Positions 9,901-16,914 of a DNA stretch of 64,000 bases are shown one piece after another. The position numbers and the translations under genes are program-made. The notes under the pieces were generated by a model. That model saw only the letters and a program-made list of their open reading frames with translations, was not told where the DNA came from and made no database searches. The stretch comes from JBMYZL01 sp049610385. Lineage in GTDB: Bacteria; Bacteroidota; Bacteroidia; Flavobacteriales_D; Sanyastnellaceae. The DNA lies in contig JBMYZL010000002.1 in the NCBI GenBank assembly GCA_049610385.1, forward strand, positions 105,648 through 169,647, read 5' to 3'. Within the stretch, counting starts at the first letter, position 1; every line of letters begins with the position of its first letter.

Positions 9901-10940
9901 GCACTGCTGCTGATGTGACACGCCTCGGATGCACAGACAATACTTTTGCCAACTACGATCCACTCGCATCGCAAGATGATGGTTCATGCATCAACTTGGA
10001 AGGTTGCACAGATGCCAGTGCAGACAACTACGATCCAGCGGCTACGATTGATGATGGCTCTTGCATCGTTTCTGGTTGTGATGACATTGCGGCATTCAAC
10101 TACGACCCCTCTGTCAACAACCCGACAAATGATGTGTGTTACTACAGCCTGCCAGATTTGGTTATCAACGAGATTCACTACAATCCATGCAACAACCAGG
10201 GCAATGATTTTGACTATGAATTCATGGAGATCTACAATGCAGGTGATCAAGCTTGGAACCTCGAAGGCAGCGTGGTGTTGACAGAGGCCAGTGGTGCGAT
10301 GCAAGTGGGATTGGTATTTGGCTCTGGGACAAGCATTGCACCAGGTGAATACATTTTGATTGTAGCCAGCGAAAGTGCGGCAGCCAATTACGCATACACA
10401 GGGGCTCAAATCTTTGTTTTGGAGTTGGGCAACTTCTCCAATTCCGGAGAGACGGTGACCCTTGAGGATGGATGGGGCAACATGATCGACACCGTCACAT
10501 ATGACGATGCTTCGCCTTGGCCGTCACAGACCATTGGAGTTTTGGGCAATAATGTTGTTCAGAGTCCAGATGGAGACTGCTCCAGCTTGGAATTGGTGGC
10601 AACAGATTTGGACAACAGCAACGCGGCCAACTGGCAGCCAAGCTGGGTGGACAATGGCACACCAGGTGCTCAGAACTCCACACTCTTTGGATGCACCGAT
10701 GCAGCGGCTTGCAACTACAACCCAATGGCTTTGTTCGACGACGACTCATGCAATACAGACTGCTATGGCTGTACGTATGATGGGGCTTCGAACTATGCGG
10801 AAGGGGCGACCATGGACGATGGCACTTGTGTTTTTGAATTTGCCAACGATTGTCCAGCTGATTTGAATGGCGACGGCCAAGTTACGGCTGCTGACCTCTT
10901 GTCATTCTTGTCGCAGTTCGGTACCAACTGCCCGGAATAA
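6954..10940 (+). CDS. Giant modular secreted protein: lamin-tail, cupredoxin, OB-like and Cys/Asp repeats, dockerin-like tail
   Basis: The protein has 1,328 residues, with a signal peptide of about 18-21 residues (MKLRTLAWIGLFAGLTNAG). Modules in order: lamin-tail-like domain (about 22-205); a short GC...DDGSC repeat (212); a cupredoxin-like domain (237-342) with His273, Cys322, His327 and Met332 spaced like a blue-copper site; a repeat; an OB/YhcR-like domain (about 367-550); a repeat (551); a second lamin-tail domain (about 578-770) opening with the same ISEAAEGSSNNKYLEIYNP type of sequence as the first; a second OB-like domain (about 795-985); several repeats; a third lamin-tail domain (from 1067, INEIHYNP); two repeats; and a tail CPADLNGDGQVTAADLLSFL resembling half a dockerin. 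There are nine GC-type repeats in all. No type A or type B T9SS domain is evident. A surface or extracellular role is inferred; the function is unknown. Confidence 0.85.
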   Translation: MKLRTLAWIGLFAGLTNAGTSQCDLFFSEAAEGSSNNKYLEIYNPTSAAVDLTQYAFPNVSNAPNVPGEYEYWNTFPDGATVAPGDVYVIAHPSADPTILAEADHTFTFLSNGDDGFALVQGEEWDYEILDVVGDWDGDPGSGWDVAGVASATQNHTIVRKSDVTQGVGYDWALSAGTNADDSQWIVLEINDWSSLGTHDFTGNCGAAVPGCTNENATNYNAEATEDDGSCMFDNACNADAVVVEAGAYYYAPSALSIEPGTTVAFVNVGGNHNVNGDIDSQTGESFGNPVSFFISAVSASTDPVCIGTYTFDVPGVYTYDCSIGSHAALGMVATITVGTGGCTNPAAQNYNEGADYDDGSCLEVVLTPIADIQQAQLTGGLDGQTVTTTGIVTGVYGSLVSFQDGSGAYSGIWMYGPDVPVSLGDEIEVTGTVTEYFDLTQLTGVGVTIVSQGNGMPAAEILATSAVADEQWEGVLVQTTGDVTSEASNYGEWSLSDGSGDATVDDRGYDADATGALLLGSTWQVTGPLDYSYGAFKIQPRDANDALLYGCTNSSAANYESAAGIDDGSCEFEGGDCTIFISEAAEGSSNNKYLEIYNPTGSTVFLSSYTFGNCSNGCDNPDGSTLTDIVDYWTFTFPFDATIAPGDVYIVAHPSADPTILDVADMTYNWLSNGDDAYILADISTSDTIIVDVVGDLGLDPGSGWNVAGVTAATQNHTLVRQPWVISGNAGDWVTSAGTNEFDSEWIVLESNDWTDLGMHTFNGGCASTGGGCTDEFAVNFDPDATSDDGSCIYIPNLTIAEIQSTEFTGAAITSGVVTSVYSANGAVGGNPSFVIQDGTGQFSAIWVLGDGVAVGDEVELQGNVAQVYGLRQIQGAAITINSSGNDLPNPQLLSTADINMEGWECVLITMLGECTVITPQYGEWIVSDGGDGGMVASLGYNAIEDSTEVDGTMMPFVELAKNYQVTGPNFYSYSNWKLCPRTAADVTRLGCTDNTFANYDPLASQDDGSCINLEGCTDASADNYDPAATIDDGSCIVSGCDDIAAFNYDPSVNNPTNDVCYYSLPDLVINEIHYNPCNNQGNDFDYEFMEIYNAGDQAWNLEGSVVLTEASGAMQVGLVFGSGTSIAPGEYILIVASESAAANYAYTGAQIFVLELGNFSNSGETVTLEDGWGNMIDTVTYDDASPWPSQTIGVLGNNVVQSPDGDCSSLELVATDLDNSNAANWQPSWVDNGTPGAQNSTLFGCTDAAACNYNPMALFDDDSCNTDCYGCTYDGASNYAEGATMDDGTCVFEFANDCPADLNGDGQVTAADLLSFLSQFGTNCPE

Positions 10941-10968
10941 TTCAGAACTCCTTTCTTAACAGAATCTT

Positions 10969-11001
10969 GAAGGGCACTTGCATTTGATGCAGGTGCCCTT
11001 C
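10969..11001 (+). terminator. Rho-independent terminator of the modular surface-protein gene
   Basis: A 14-bp stem (10969-10982 with 10988-11001, one G-T pair) and a 5-nt loop follow the stop by 28 nt; the downstream strand is T-rich (TTCTTGTATCTT). The loop and its edge hold the TTTG that serves as -33 element of the next gene. Confidence 0.7.
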
Positions 11002-11012
11002 TTGTATCTTCG
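10983..11012 (+). promoter_or_regulatory. Promoter of the Na/Pi cotransporter gene, nested in a terminator
   Basis: TTTG at 10983-10986 (in the terminator loop), 18 nt spacer, TATCTTCG at 11005-11012. It ends 12 nt before ATG 11025, so the leader would be only a few nucleotides. Confidence 0.55.
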
Positions 11013-11024
11013 GGTTCATTATTG

Positions 11025-12785
11025 ATGCAGGCGCTGTTCTTCATATTGAACATTTTGGGTGGCTTGGCCATCTTCCTCTATGGGATGCGGGCAATGAGTG
11101 ACGCCATTCGTCGCGTTTCAGGTGGGCCTTTGCGACGGTTCCTGGGTCAATTGACTCAGAGCACTGGATCTGGAGCGCTAACAGGTGCGCTGATTACCAT
11201 GATTTTGCAGTCCAGTTCGGCCGTTACGGTGACTTTGGTCAGCTTGGTGAATGCAGGCATGATCACGATTCGTGAAAGTGTTGGGGTTTTGTTGGGCACA
11301 AATGTCGGTACAACCATTACTGCTTGGTTGGTTGTTTTGTCTCTGGGCGGTCTGTCTTTGGGGGATTTGGCTTTGCCCATTTTGGGACTCACGTTGCCAT
11401 TTTTCTTGATTGACAACAAGCACATTCGACAAGGGGTGCAAATTGCCATTGGATTCAGTTTGCTTTTTGTGGGCTTGGGGATTTTGAAAGGTCAATTCGC
11501 CGACGTGAATGCAACCTCTTTTTTTGCTGGGGCCGCGGCGATGAAATCCAGTACTTCTTGGATTGGCAACATTTTGTTTGTGCTCATCGGAGCCGTCTTC
11601 ACGGCGTTGATTCAGTCCTCGAGTGCTGCTACCACGGCGACCCTGGCGATGGTGATGTCTGGCCTGCTGAGCATTGAACATGGAGCAGCCATGGTGCTGG
11701 GTGAGAATTTGGGTACAACCATCACGGCGAACATCGCGGCGGCAGTAGGCAATCGCGATGCACGTCGTTCTGCGCGGATTCACTTCTTGTTTAATTTTTT
11801 CGGGGTCTTGGTTTGGATTTGGTTGATTCCATCAGTGACTTCAGTCTTGTTGGGTTGGTTTGAAGGGGTCAACCCTGGCACCCGGCCAGGTGTCGTGTTG
11901 GCTGCTTTCCATACATGTTTCAACTTGATTACAGCGTTGATGCTGTCCATGTTTGTTTCGAAAATGGTCCAAATCTCTGACTACTTGGTGATGGCCAAGT
12001 CGGGTGAAGATTCGTCTCCTTTGGCTTCTGGGGCGTTGCAGGTCGGAAAACTGCCACCTGAAATGTCCATTGATAAGGTGCAGCGCGAATTGTTGCGTTC
12101 AGCCAGTTTGGTCCGGCGGATGAATGAAGCCACAGTTGACTTGCTGATGAGTGTAGATGATTTGGAGAAGCACGACCTTTTGGATCAAATCGAGCATTGG
12201 GAGTCACAAACCGATGCCATTCATGGTCGGGTGAACCAGACACTGGATGCACTGGTGCAGCTTGAATTGAATTCCGAAGCCAGCGAACGCATCCGGGCAT
12301 GCACCAACAGCAGTCAAGAACTCGAGCGCATTGGTGACATTTACCGTTTTCTGGCGCGCAAGCTGGATGCCCGCGAGCGGGGTCCAATTTATTTTGTGCC
12401 CAAGCAGCGGGAGCGTTTGTTCAAAATGTTCAAGCTGCTGGGGAAGGCATGTACTTTGACTGAATTCCACTTGCAAGGCCGAGGTCAAGGGGACTTTGAG
12501 GCCATTGAAGCCGTCGAAAAATCCATCAATGACTATCGGGATGTGCTCCGTGCAAAGCATGTGAAGGACTCCGATGCAGGAAAGTACTCTGCGGCCAGTG
12601 GGTTGCTCTTCCATGAATTGGTCACCGGGCTCGAAGACATCGGTGATCGCCTTGCTCATGTCAGTGGCATGTTTGGCCGGCTTCAAGGGTTCAAGGAGAG
12701 TCAAGAACCCAGACCTTCTAACGGACCGCAAGATGAAGCCGACAAGGGCCTTCTGCCCTTGGAGGATTCATCCATCAAGGCTTGA
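11025..12785 (+). CDS. Na+/phosphate cotransporter family protein (NptA-type, PhoU-like C-terminus)
   Basis: The protein has 586 residues. The N-terminal 320 or so residues form eight or more membrane segments and contain the duplicated signature of the Na/Pi cotransporter II family: LQSSSAVTVTL in the first half and IQSSSAATTATL in the second, plus the paired GTNVGTTITAW and GENLGTTITANI. The C-terminal part (about 370-560) is soluble and helical and resembles a PhoU domain, as in YjbB-type bacterial proteins. The family moves phosphate coupled to sodium. ATG 11025 is chosen over a TTG directly upstream. The gene has its own promoter and its end overlaps the convergent lipoprotein gene by 11 bp. 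Confidence 0.92.
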   Translation: MQALFFILNILGGLAIFLYGMRAMSDAIRRVSGGPLRRFLGQLTQSTGSGALTGALITMILQSSSAVTVTLVSLVNAGMITIRESVGVLLGTNVGTTITAWLVVLSLGGLSLGDLALPILGLTLPFFLIDNKHIRQGVQIAIGFSLLFVGLGILKGQFADVNATSFFAGAAAMKSSTSWIGNILFVLIGAVFTALIQSSSAATTATLAMVMSGLLSIEHGAAMVLGENLGTTITANIAAAVGNRDARRSARIHFLFNFFGVLVWIWLIPSVTSVLLGWFEGVNPGTRPGVVLAAFHTCFNLITALMLSMFVSKMVQISDYLVMAKSGEDSSPLASGALQVGKLPPEMSIDKVQRELLRSASLVRRMNEATVDLLMSVDDLEKHDLLDQIEHWESQTDAIHGRVNQTLDALVQLELNSEASERIRACTNSSQELERIGDIYRFLARKLDARERGPIYFVPKQRERLFKMFKLLGKACTLTEFHLQGRGQGDFEAIEAVEKSINDYRDVLRAKHVKDSDAGKYSAASGLLFHELVTGLEDIGDRLAHVSGMFGRLQGFKESQEPRPSNGPQDEADKGLLPLEDSSIKA

Positions 12786-13287
12786 TAAATGTGGGAGTTA
12801 CGACCTCATTTGACCGGTTTAAATCCCGATCCTCCAATGTGATCCGAAACCGCAATGAGTCATGGGCTGTGGGCAAATACCAAGTGGACATGTCCACCTC
12901 AATGGTTCCGTTTTGGGAAGGATCCGTACCAGATGGAGTGACCCGGTGTACCCGATAGTAGAAGGGTACCTGCCCAGCTTCTGGAATCAAAGGAATGTGC
13001 GTCCACTGACCATTGCGCAACTCATCGTATTCACATTTGAGGTTCTGATGATGTTCACAGGTAGTGCAGAAGGGTGGGAGGGTATCGTTTTGGTCCAAAC
13101 CCACGTTTCCATCGCCATCAGTGAAGTGCAAAATCAGCCGCCTTCCAGATTCCCCTTCCGGGTCGAATCCCACGTAGCTCAGCACCGGCTGATCTGGAAA
13201 TGATGGATCTGGAAGGCAGGCGGAGAATCCCAGCCATCCCAAGCTGATCGCCAGGAACCCAATCTGAAAATTTCCAATTCGACCCAT
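12775..13287 (-). CDS. Hypothetical lipoprotein
   Basis: The 170-residue product starts at MGRIGNFQIGFLAISLGWLG and has a lipobox-like FSAC, so Cys24 or so is the likely lipidated residue. After it comes a domain with VGFDPEGESGRRLILHFTDGDGNVGL, an acidic DGDGN turn often seen in small Bacteroidota lipoproteins with Ig-like folds, and a CTTCEHH segment with two close cysteines. The function is not recognised. A longer open frame upstream (to 13419) is rejected because it would bury the signal peptide and overlap the divergent gene. The start codon overlaps that of the divergent LuxE-like gene, and the 3' end overlaps the transporter gene. Confidence 0.75.
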   Translation of the reverse strand: MGRIGNFQIGFLAISLGWLGFSACLPDPSFPDQPVLSYVGFDPEGESGRRLILHFTDGDGNVGLDQNDTLPPFCTTCEHHQNLKCEYDELRNGQWTHIPLIPEAGQVPFYYRVHRVTPSGTDPSQNGTIEVDMSTWYLPTAHDSLRFRITLEDRDLNRSNEVVTPTFIKP

Positions 13288-14377
13288 GGAAGCAAAACTA
13301 ATGAATCCCGAACTTCGTGACATGAGCGGTTTGGAAGGATTGGCGAATTTGCGTGCGACGTTTCGAGACCTTCGGCTTTCGGGAGCATCATCCGAGTCTT
13401 GGGAAGCCTTTTCGCTCAACGTGTTTGCCTTTCAGTACAACAAAAATGGCGTGTATCGAAGGTTTTGTGAGCATCTTGGGGTGGGGCCCGAAGATGTGAC
13501 GTCGGTCTGGGATGTGCCTTTTCTGCCAGTGGAGACTTTTGCGACGCATCGGGTACTCGTTGAAGGTGGTGACAGCGCCCCCCTCCATGTTTTTCGGAGT
13601 TCTGGCACCACGGGCAGTCGGCCTTCCGAGCATTATGTGGACGACTTGGATTGGTATCGAGAAGTGGCATGCGCAGGTGTGGAAATGACCTTGGGGCCGT
13701 TGAACAGCTGGGAGGTTCATGCGTTGTTGCCGGGTTATATCGAGCGTCCGGATGCGTCTTTGGTTCACATGGTTCGCGATTGGTTGTTTCATTCGAATCC
13801 CAAGCTCGATGTTGCAGATGTGGACCGTCGATTCCACTTGCGGGACTTCGATGCCCTCGAAGGCGCTCTCAAACAACATTCCCCGGGTCGTCGAAAACTG
13901 CTCATTGGGGTGACCCATGCCCTGTTGGATTGGGCAGATGGGCTGAAAAGACCGATTCCGGAGGCGAAGGATTGGATGATCTTGGAAACTGGGGGAATGA
14001 AAGGCAGGAGGCAAGAGTGGATTCGAGAGGCGATTCATGAAGACCTTTCTCAACGTTTGGGGGTGCAGCGCATTGGAAGTGAATATGGCATGACAGAAAT
14101 GATGTCACAAGCTTATTCATTGCAAGACGGCCTTTTTCAAGCGCCGCCTTGGCTTCTGGTGGGGCTGAGGGAGATGGATGACCCCAAGGCATGGGCCCAA
14201 TCTGGACGGCAAGGTCGCATTTGCATCGTGGACCTCGCAAACTTGCATTCCTGTGCCTTTCTGGCCACAGGAGATATCGGTCGTCGCCCAAATAACCGTT
14301 CCGATGGATTTGAGGTCCTGGGTCGCCACGATCATGCTGAAGTCAGGGGTTGCAATTTGATGGTGTCTGACTTGTGA
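13286..14377 (+). CDS. LuxE-like acyl-protein synthetase / adenylate-forming enzyme
   Basis: The 363-residue protein has the adenylate-forming phosphate-binding loop FRSSGTTGSRPSEHYVDD near residue 105, then ETGGMKGRR and GSEYGMTEMMSQAYS, which correspond to the core motifs of the LuxE / phenylacetate-CoA ligase-like family. LuxE activates fatty acids by acyl-AMP formation and transfers them to a cysteine. No luxC or luxD partner lies nearby, so a bioluminescence role is not suggested. In Bacteroidota such proteins often occur alone or with surface-polysaccharide genes. The start may be 13286 or ATG 13301 (MNPELRD); the second would avoid overlap with the divergent lipoprotein start. The substrate is unknown. 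Confidence 0.8.
   Translation: MEAKLMNPELRDMSGLEGLANLRATFRDLRLSGASSESWEAFSLNVFAFQYNKNGVYRRFCEHLGVGPEDVTSVWDVPFLPVETFATHRVLVEGGDSAPLHVFRSSGTTGSRPSEHYVDDLDWYREVACAGVEMTLGPLNSWEVHALLPGYIERPDASLVHMVRDWLFHSNPKLDVADVDRRFHLRDFDALEGALKQHSPGRRKLLIGVTHALLDWADGLKRPIPEAKDWMILETGGMKGRRQEWIREAIHEDLSQRLGVQRIGSEYGMTEMMSQAYSLQDGLFQAPPWLLVGLREMDDPKAWAQSGRQGRICIVDLANLHSCAFLATGDIGRRPNNRSDGFEVLGRHDHAEVRGCNLMVSDL
13293..13300 (-). promoter_or_regulatory. -7 box for the lipoprotein gene
   Basis: The minus strand reads TAGTTTTG, a perfect TAnnTTTG, ending 5 nt before the lipoprotein start codon. It lies within the first codons of the divergent gene if that gene starts at 13286. It is a candidate for leaderless transcription. 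Confidence 0.45.
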
Positions 14378-14525
14378 GGATGGCTCATGTGCTGATTGGA
14401 GAATCGAACAAATCGGTACAGATTTGTCTATCACCACAGAGTTATCTACAAATTTGGAAATTCGACGTGAAAGAGGTTGGAGATTCCAAGGGTGGGTGCC
14501 ATCTTGCGGCCACATTTTCCAAAGA

Positions 14526-15602
14526 ATGGAATTGGCCATTGCATTGATCGGCTTCACCCTTGCTGCCTACGCGGTTGTAGGTAACGATTGTATCCAAACT
14601 TTGGGTACTTTTTTGGCGTCCAATGATCACAGACCTTGGTGGCAGTTGTGGCTATTTGCTGGAGGCATTTTGACGGTGGTTTTGGCATTGGGTTTTATGG
14701 GACAAGGTGCGGTTTTGGGCGGTGAGAACGCAGATGATTTGACCTTTGGCAAGTTTGGGAGTTTGTTCAATGCCGACAATCCTTTCCCAGAGTTGACATT
14801 TTGGTATGTACTGCCCCCACTGGTCTTGCTTTCCATCACCCGATTGGGGATTCCCGTGTCAACGACTTTCCTGGTTTTGTCCTTTTTCAGCATCAAGAGC
14901 TTGCCTTCCATGCTGATGAAATCGCTGGGCGGATACGGTGTAGCGTTCGCCTTTGCTGCCTTGATGTATGTGCTTTTGTCACGCGTGACCGAGCGCTTCT
15001 TCATGAACCATCCCATGGATGATGGAAAGGGATTCATGCGTTCTCGGGCCTTTTGGACGGTGCTCCAGTGGTTATCTACTGGATTTTTGTGGAGCCAGTG
15101 GTTGACTGCAGATTTGGTGAACATTTTGGTTTACCTCGGCAATCCAGCAGATGTGGGGCTGGGGATGTTTTTGTTCGCCTTGTTGACTCTTTTGGCCTTG
15201 TTGGCCTTGATCTTCATTCAGAAGGGGGGGAAGATTCAAGAAATTGTTCTGGCCAAAAGCAACACGACAGATATCCGCTCAGCGACGTTTATTGATTTTT
15301 TCTACGCCCTTGTTTTGTTGTTTTTCAAGTATGACAAACTGGGCCTTTGGGATGGAGGATTGCCCATGAGCACAACTTGGGTCTTTTTGGGCATGCTAGC
15401 GGGCCGTGAATTGGCCATCCGAAGCATGTTCCGAATGCGTCAACACAGCGAGGATTCCACTGAGCACCTCAGCAAAGGCAATGTCGCTGGGATGATTTTC
15501 TCGGATCTGGGAAAGGCCACCATCGGTTTGGTGGTGAGCATTTTACTCGTGATCCTGTTATATGTTGTTGAAGGCCGGGATTTGACCTTGCTTCTGGGCT
15601 GA
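14526..15602 (+). CDS. PiT-like permease family membrane protein
   Basis: The protein has 358 residues and about nine to ten predicted membrane segments. Two features resemble inorganic phosphate transporters of the PiT family: VGNDCIQTLGTFLAS near the N-terminus, comparable to the GANDxxNxxGT signature, and GIPVSTTFLVLSFFS, comparable to the PVSTTH segment. A later DLVNILVYLGNP may be the second half-signature. The histidine and several asparagines of true PiT proteins are not at their usual places, so the substrate is uncertain. ATG 14526 is chosen because the upstream open frame to 14424 is not hydrophobic and would delay the first helix. It is preceded by 148 bp without a gene, which holds a 7-bp inverted repeat (14408-14427) and no clear promoter. 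Confidence 0.65.
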   Translation: MELAIALIGFTLAAYAVVGNDCIQTLGTFLASNDHRPWWQLWLFAGGILTVVLALGFMGQGAVLGGENADDLTFGKFGSLFNADNPFPELTFWYVLPPLVLLSITRLGIPVSTTFLVLSFFSIKSLPSMLMKSLGGYGVAFAFAALMYVLLSRVTERFFMNHPMDDGKGFMRSRAFWTVLQWLSTGFLWSQWLTADLVNILVYLGNPADVGLGMFLFALLTLLALLALIFIQKGGKIQEIVLAKSNTTDIRSATFIDFFYALVLLFFKYDKLGLWDGGLPMSTTWVFLGMLAGRELAIRSMFRMRQHSEDSTEHLSKGNVAGMIFSDLGKATIGLVVSILLVILLYVVEGRDLTLLLG

Positions 15603-15617
15603 TTCCTGGAAGTGCCT

Positions 15618-16895
15618 TCAAATGTCGATTGCACGCATCAGAAAAAAATTCTTCTTGCCGCGCTGTAACAGAAGCAGCTGGTCATGAATCAGGTCTTGAG
15701 CACCTGCAGAGAATTGGTCATTTACTTTCATGCGGTTGACACTGATTGAATTCTCTTTCAAGGCTCTTCTTGCCTCACTTTTGGTGGGGAGAAAACCAGT
15801 GACCTCTGTTAACAATGACTCAATGCTCACACCATCTTTGAGTTTGTCTTTGGAGATGGTGGCCTGAGGAACACCTTCAAAAACGCTCATCAATTCTTCG
15901 ATCGGCACGGCTCGAAGGTCATCGGTGGTGCTTTTGCCGAACAAAATTTTAGAGGCCGCTTGGGCCATCTTCAAATCAGCTTCTCCATGCACCCGAAGCG
16001 TGATGTCCTCTGCCAAAGCTTGTTGCAACTTTCGTGCGCCTGGCGCTTTCGCATGTTCAGCCTCCAATGCGGCGATTTCAGATTGGGATTTGAGGGTGAA
16101 ATACCTCAGAAACCGTCCGGCGTCTTCGTCAGCTGCATTGATCCAATACTGGTAAAATTTGTAGGCGGAAGTTCGGTTTTTGTCAATCCAGATGTTGCCA
16201 CCTTCGCTTTTGCCAAATTTCGATCCATCCGCTTTGGTCACCAGCGGCGCGGTGACGGCATAGGCCTCACCACCGGCGACGCGTCGGATCAATTCGGTTC
16301 CAGTGGTGATGTTGCCCCATTGGTCCGAACCGCCCATTTGGACTTTGACGCCTTGATTTTGGTACAGATGAAGAAAATCATAACCTTGTACCAATTGGTA
16401 GGTGAATTCTGTAAAACTCATCCCCGTCTCCAATCGTTTTTTCACACTGTCCTTGGACATCATATAATTGACGGTGATGTGCTTGCCGACATCGCGGATA
16501 AAGTCCAAAAATGAAAACGATTGGAACCAGTCATGGTTGTTGACTACGCGTGCGGCGGCAGGACCTTCAAAATTTAAGAACCGCTCAAGTTGCTTTTGCT
16601 GACAACTCAGGTTGTGCGCGATGGTCTCGGCGTCGAGCAGTTGTCTTTCTGCGGTTTTTCCGCTTGGATCACCCACGCGTCCGGTCGCACCACCCACCAA
16701 AGCGATCGGAGGATGGCCTGCACGCTGCCAGTGAACGAGCATCATGATCGGAACCAGATTGCCGATGTGCAAACTGTCCGCGGTGGGGTCAAATCCAACG
16801 TAGCCCGGAGTGGGCCCTTCACTGAGAGCGGCCTCCAATCCCGGGGTCATGTCGTGGAGCAATCCCCTCCATCTCAATTCTTCAATCAAGTTCAT
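15618..16895 (-). CDS. tyrS: Tyrosyl-tRNA synthetase
   Basis: The 425-residue class I synthetase charges tRNA-Tyr. The HIGH motif appears as LHIGNL, the tyrosine pocket segments as GYVGFDPTADS and LVQGYDFLHLYQN, and the KMSKS loop as KFGKSEGGN. The GGSDQWGNITTGTELIRR block is diagnostic. The last 65 or so residues form an S4 RNA-binding domain. ATG 16895 gives the normal N-terminus; an upstream in-frame alternative at 16940 adds an unrelated sequence. A -7 box lies 6 nt before this start. murF ends 19 bp upstream on the same strand. Confidence 0.97.
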   Translation of the reverse strand: MNLIEELRWRGLLHDMTPGLEAALSEGPTPGYVGFDPTADSLHIGNLVPIMMLVHWQRAGHPPIALVGGATGRVGDPSGKTAERQLLDAETIAHNLSCQQKQLERFLNFEGPAAARVVNNHDWFQSFSFLDFIRDVGKHITVNYMMSKDSVKKRLETGMSFTEFTYQLVQGYDFLHLYQNQGVKVQMGGSDQWGNITTGTELIRRVAGGEAYAVTAPLVTKADGSKFGKSEGGNIWIDKNRTSAYKFYQYWINAADEDAGRFLRYFTLKSQSEIAALEAEHAKAPGARKLQQALAEDITLRVHGEADLKMAQAASKILFGKSTTDDLRAVPIEELMSVFEGVPQATISKDKLKDGVSIESLLTEVTGFLPTKSEARRALKENSISVNRMKVNDQFSAGAQDLIHDQLLLLQRGKKNFFLMRAIDI

Positions 16896-16901
16896 TGTAT
16901 G

Positions 16902-16909
16902 CAAAGTTA
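16902..16909 (-). promoter_or_regulatory. -7 box for tyrS
   Basis: The minus strand reads TAACTTTG (TAnnTTTG), ending 6 nt before the tyrS ATG. It is located in the 19-bp gap between murF and tyrS. No clear -33 element is seen. Confidence 0.45.
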
Positions 16910-16914
16910 CCACA

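Noticed and set aside
14408..14427. 7-bp inverted repeat ACAAATC/GATTTGT as terminator or operator
   Set aside because: The stem is AT-rich and has no T-tract; there is too little to assign a function.
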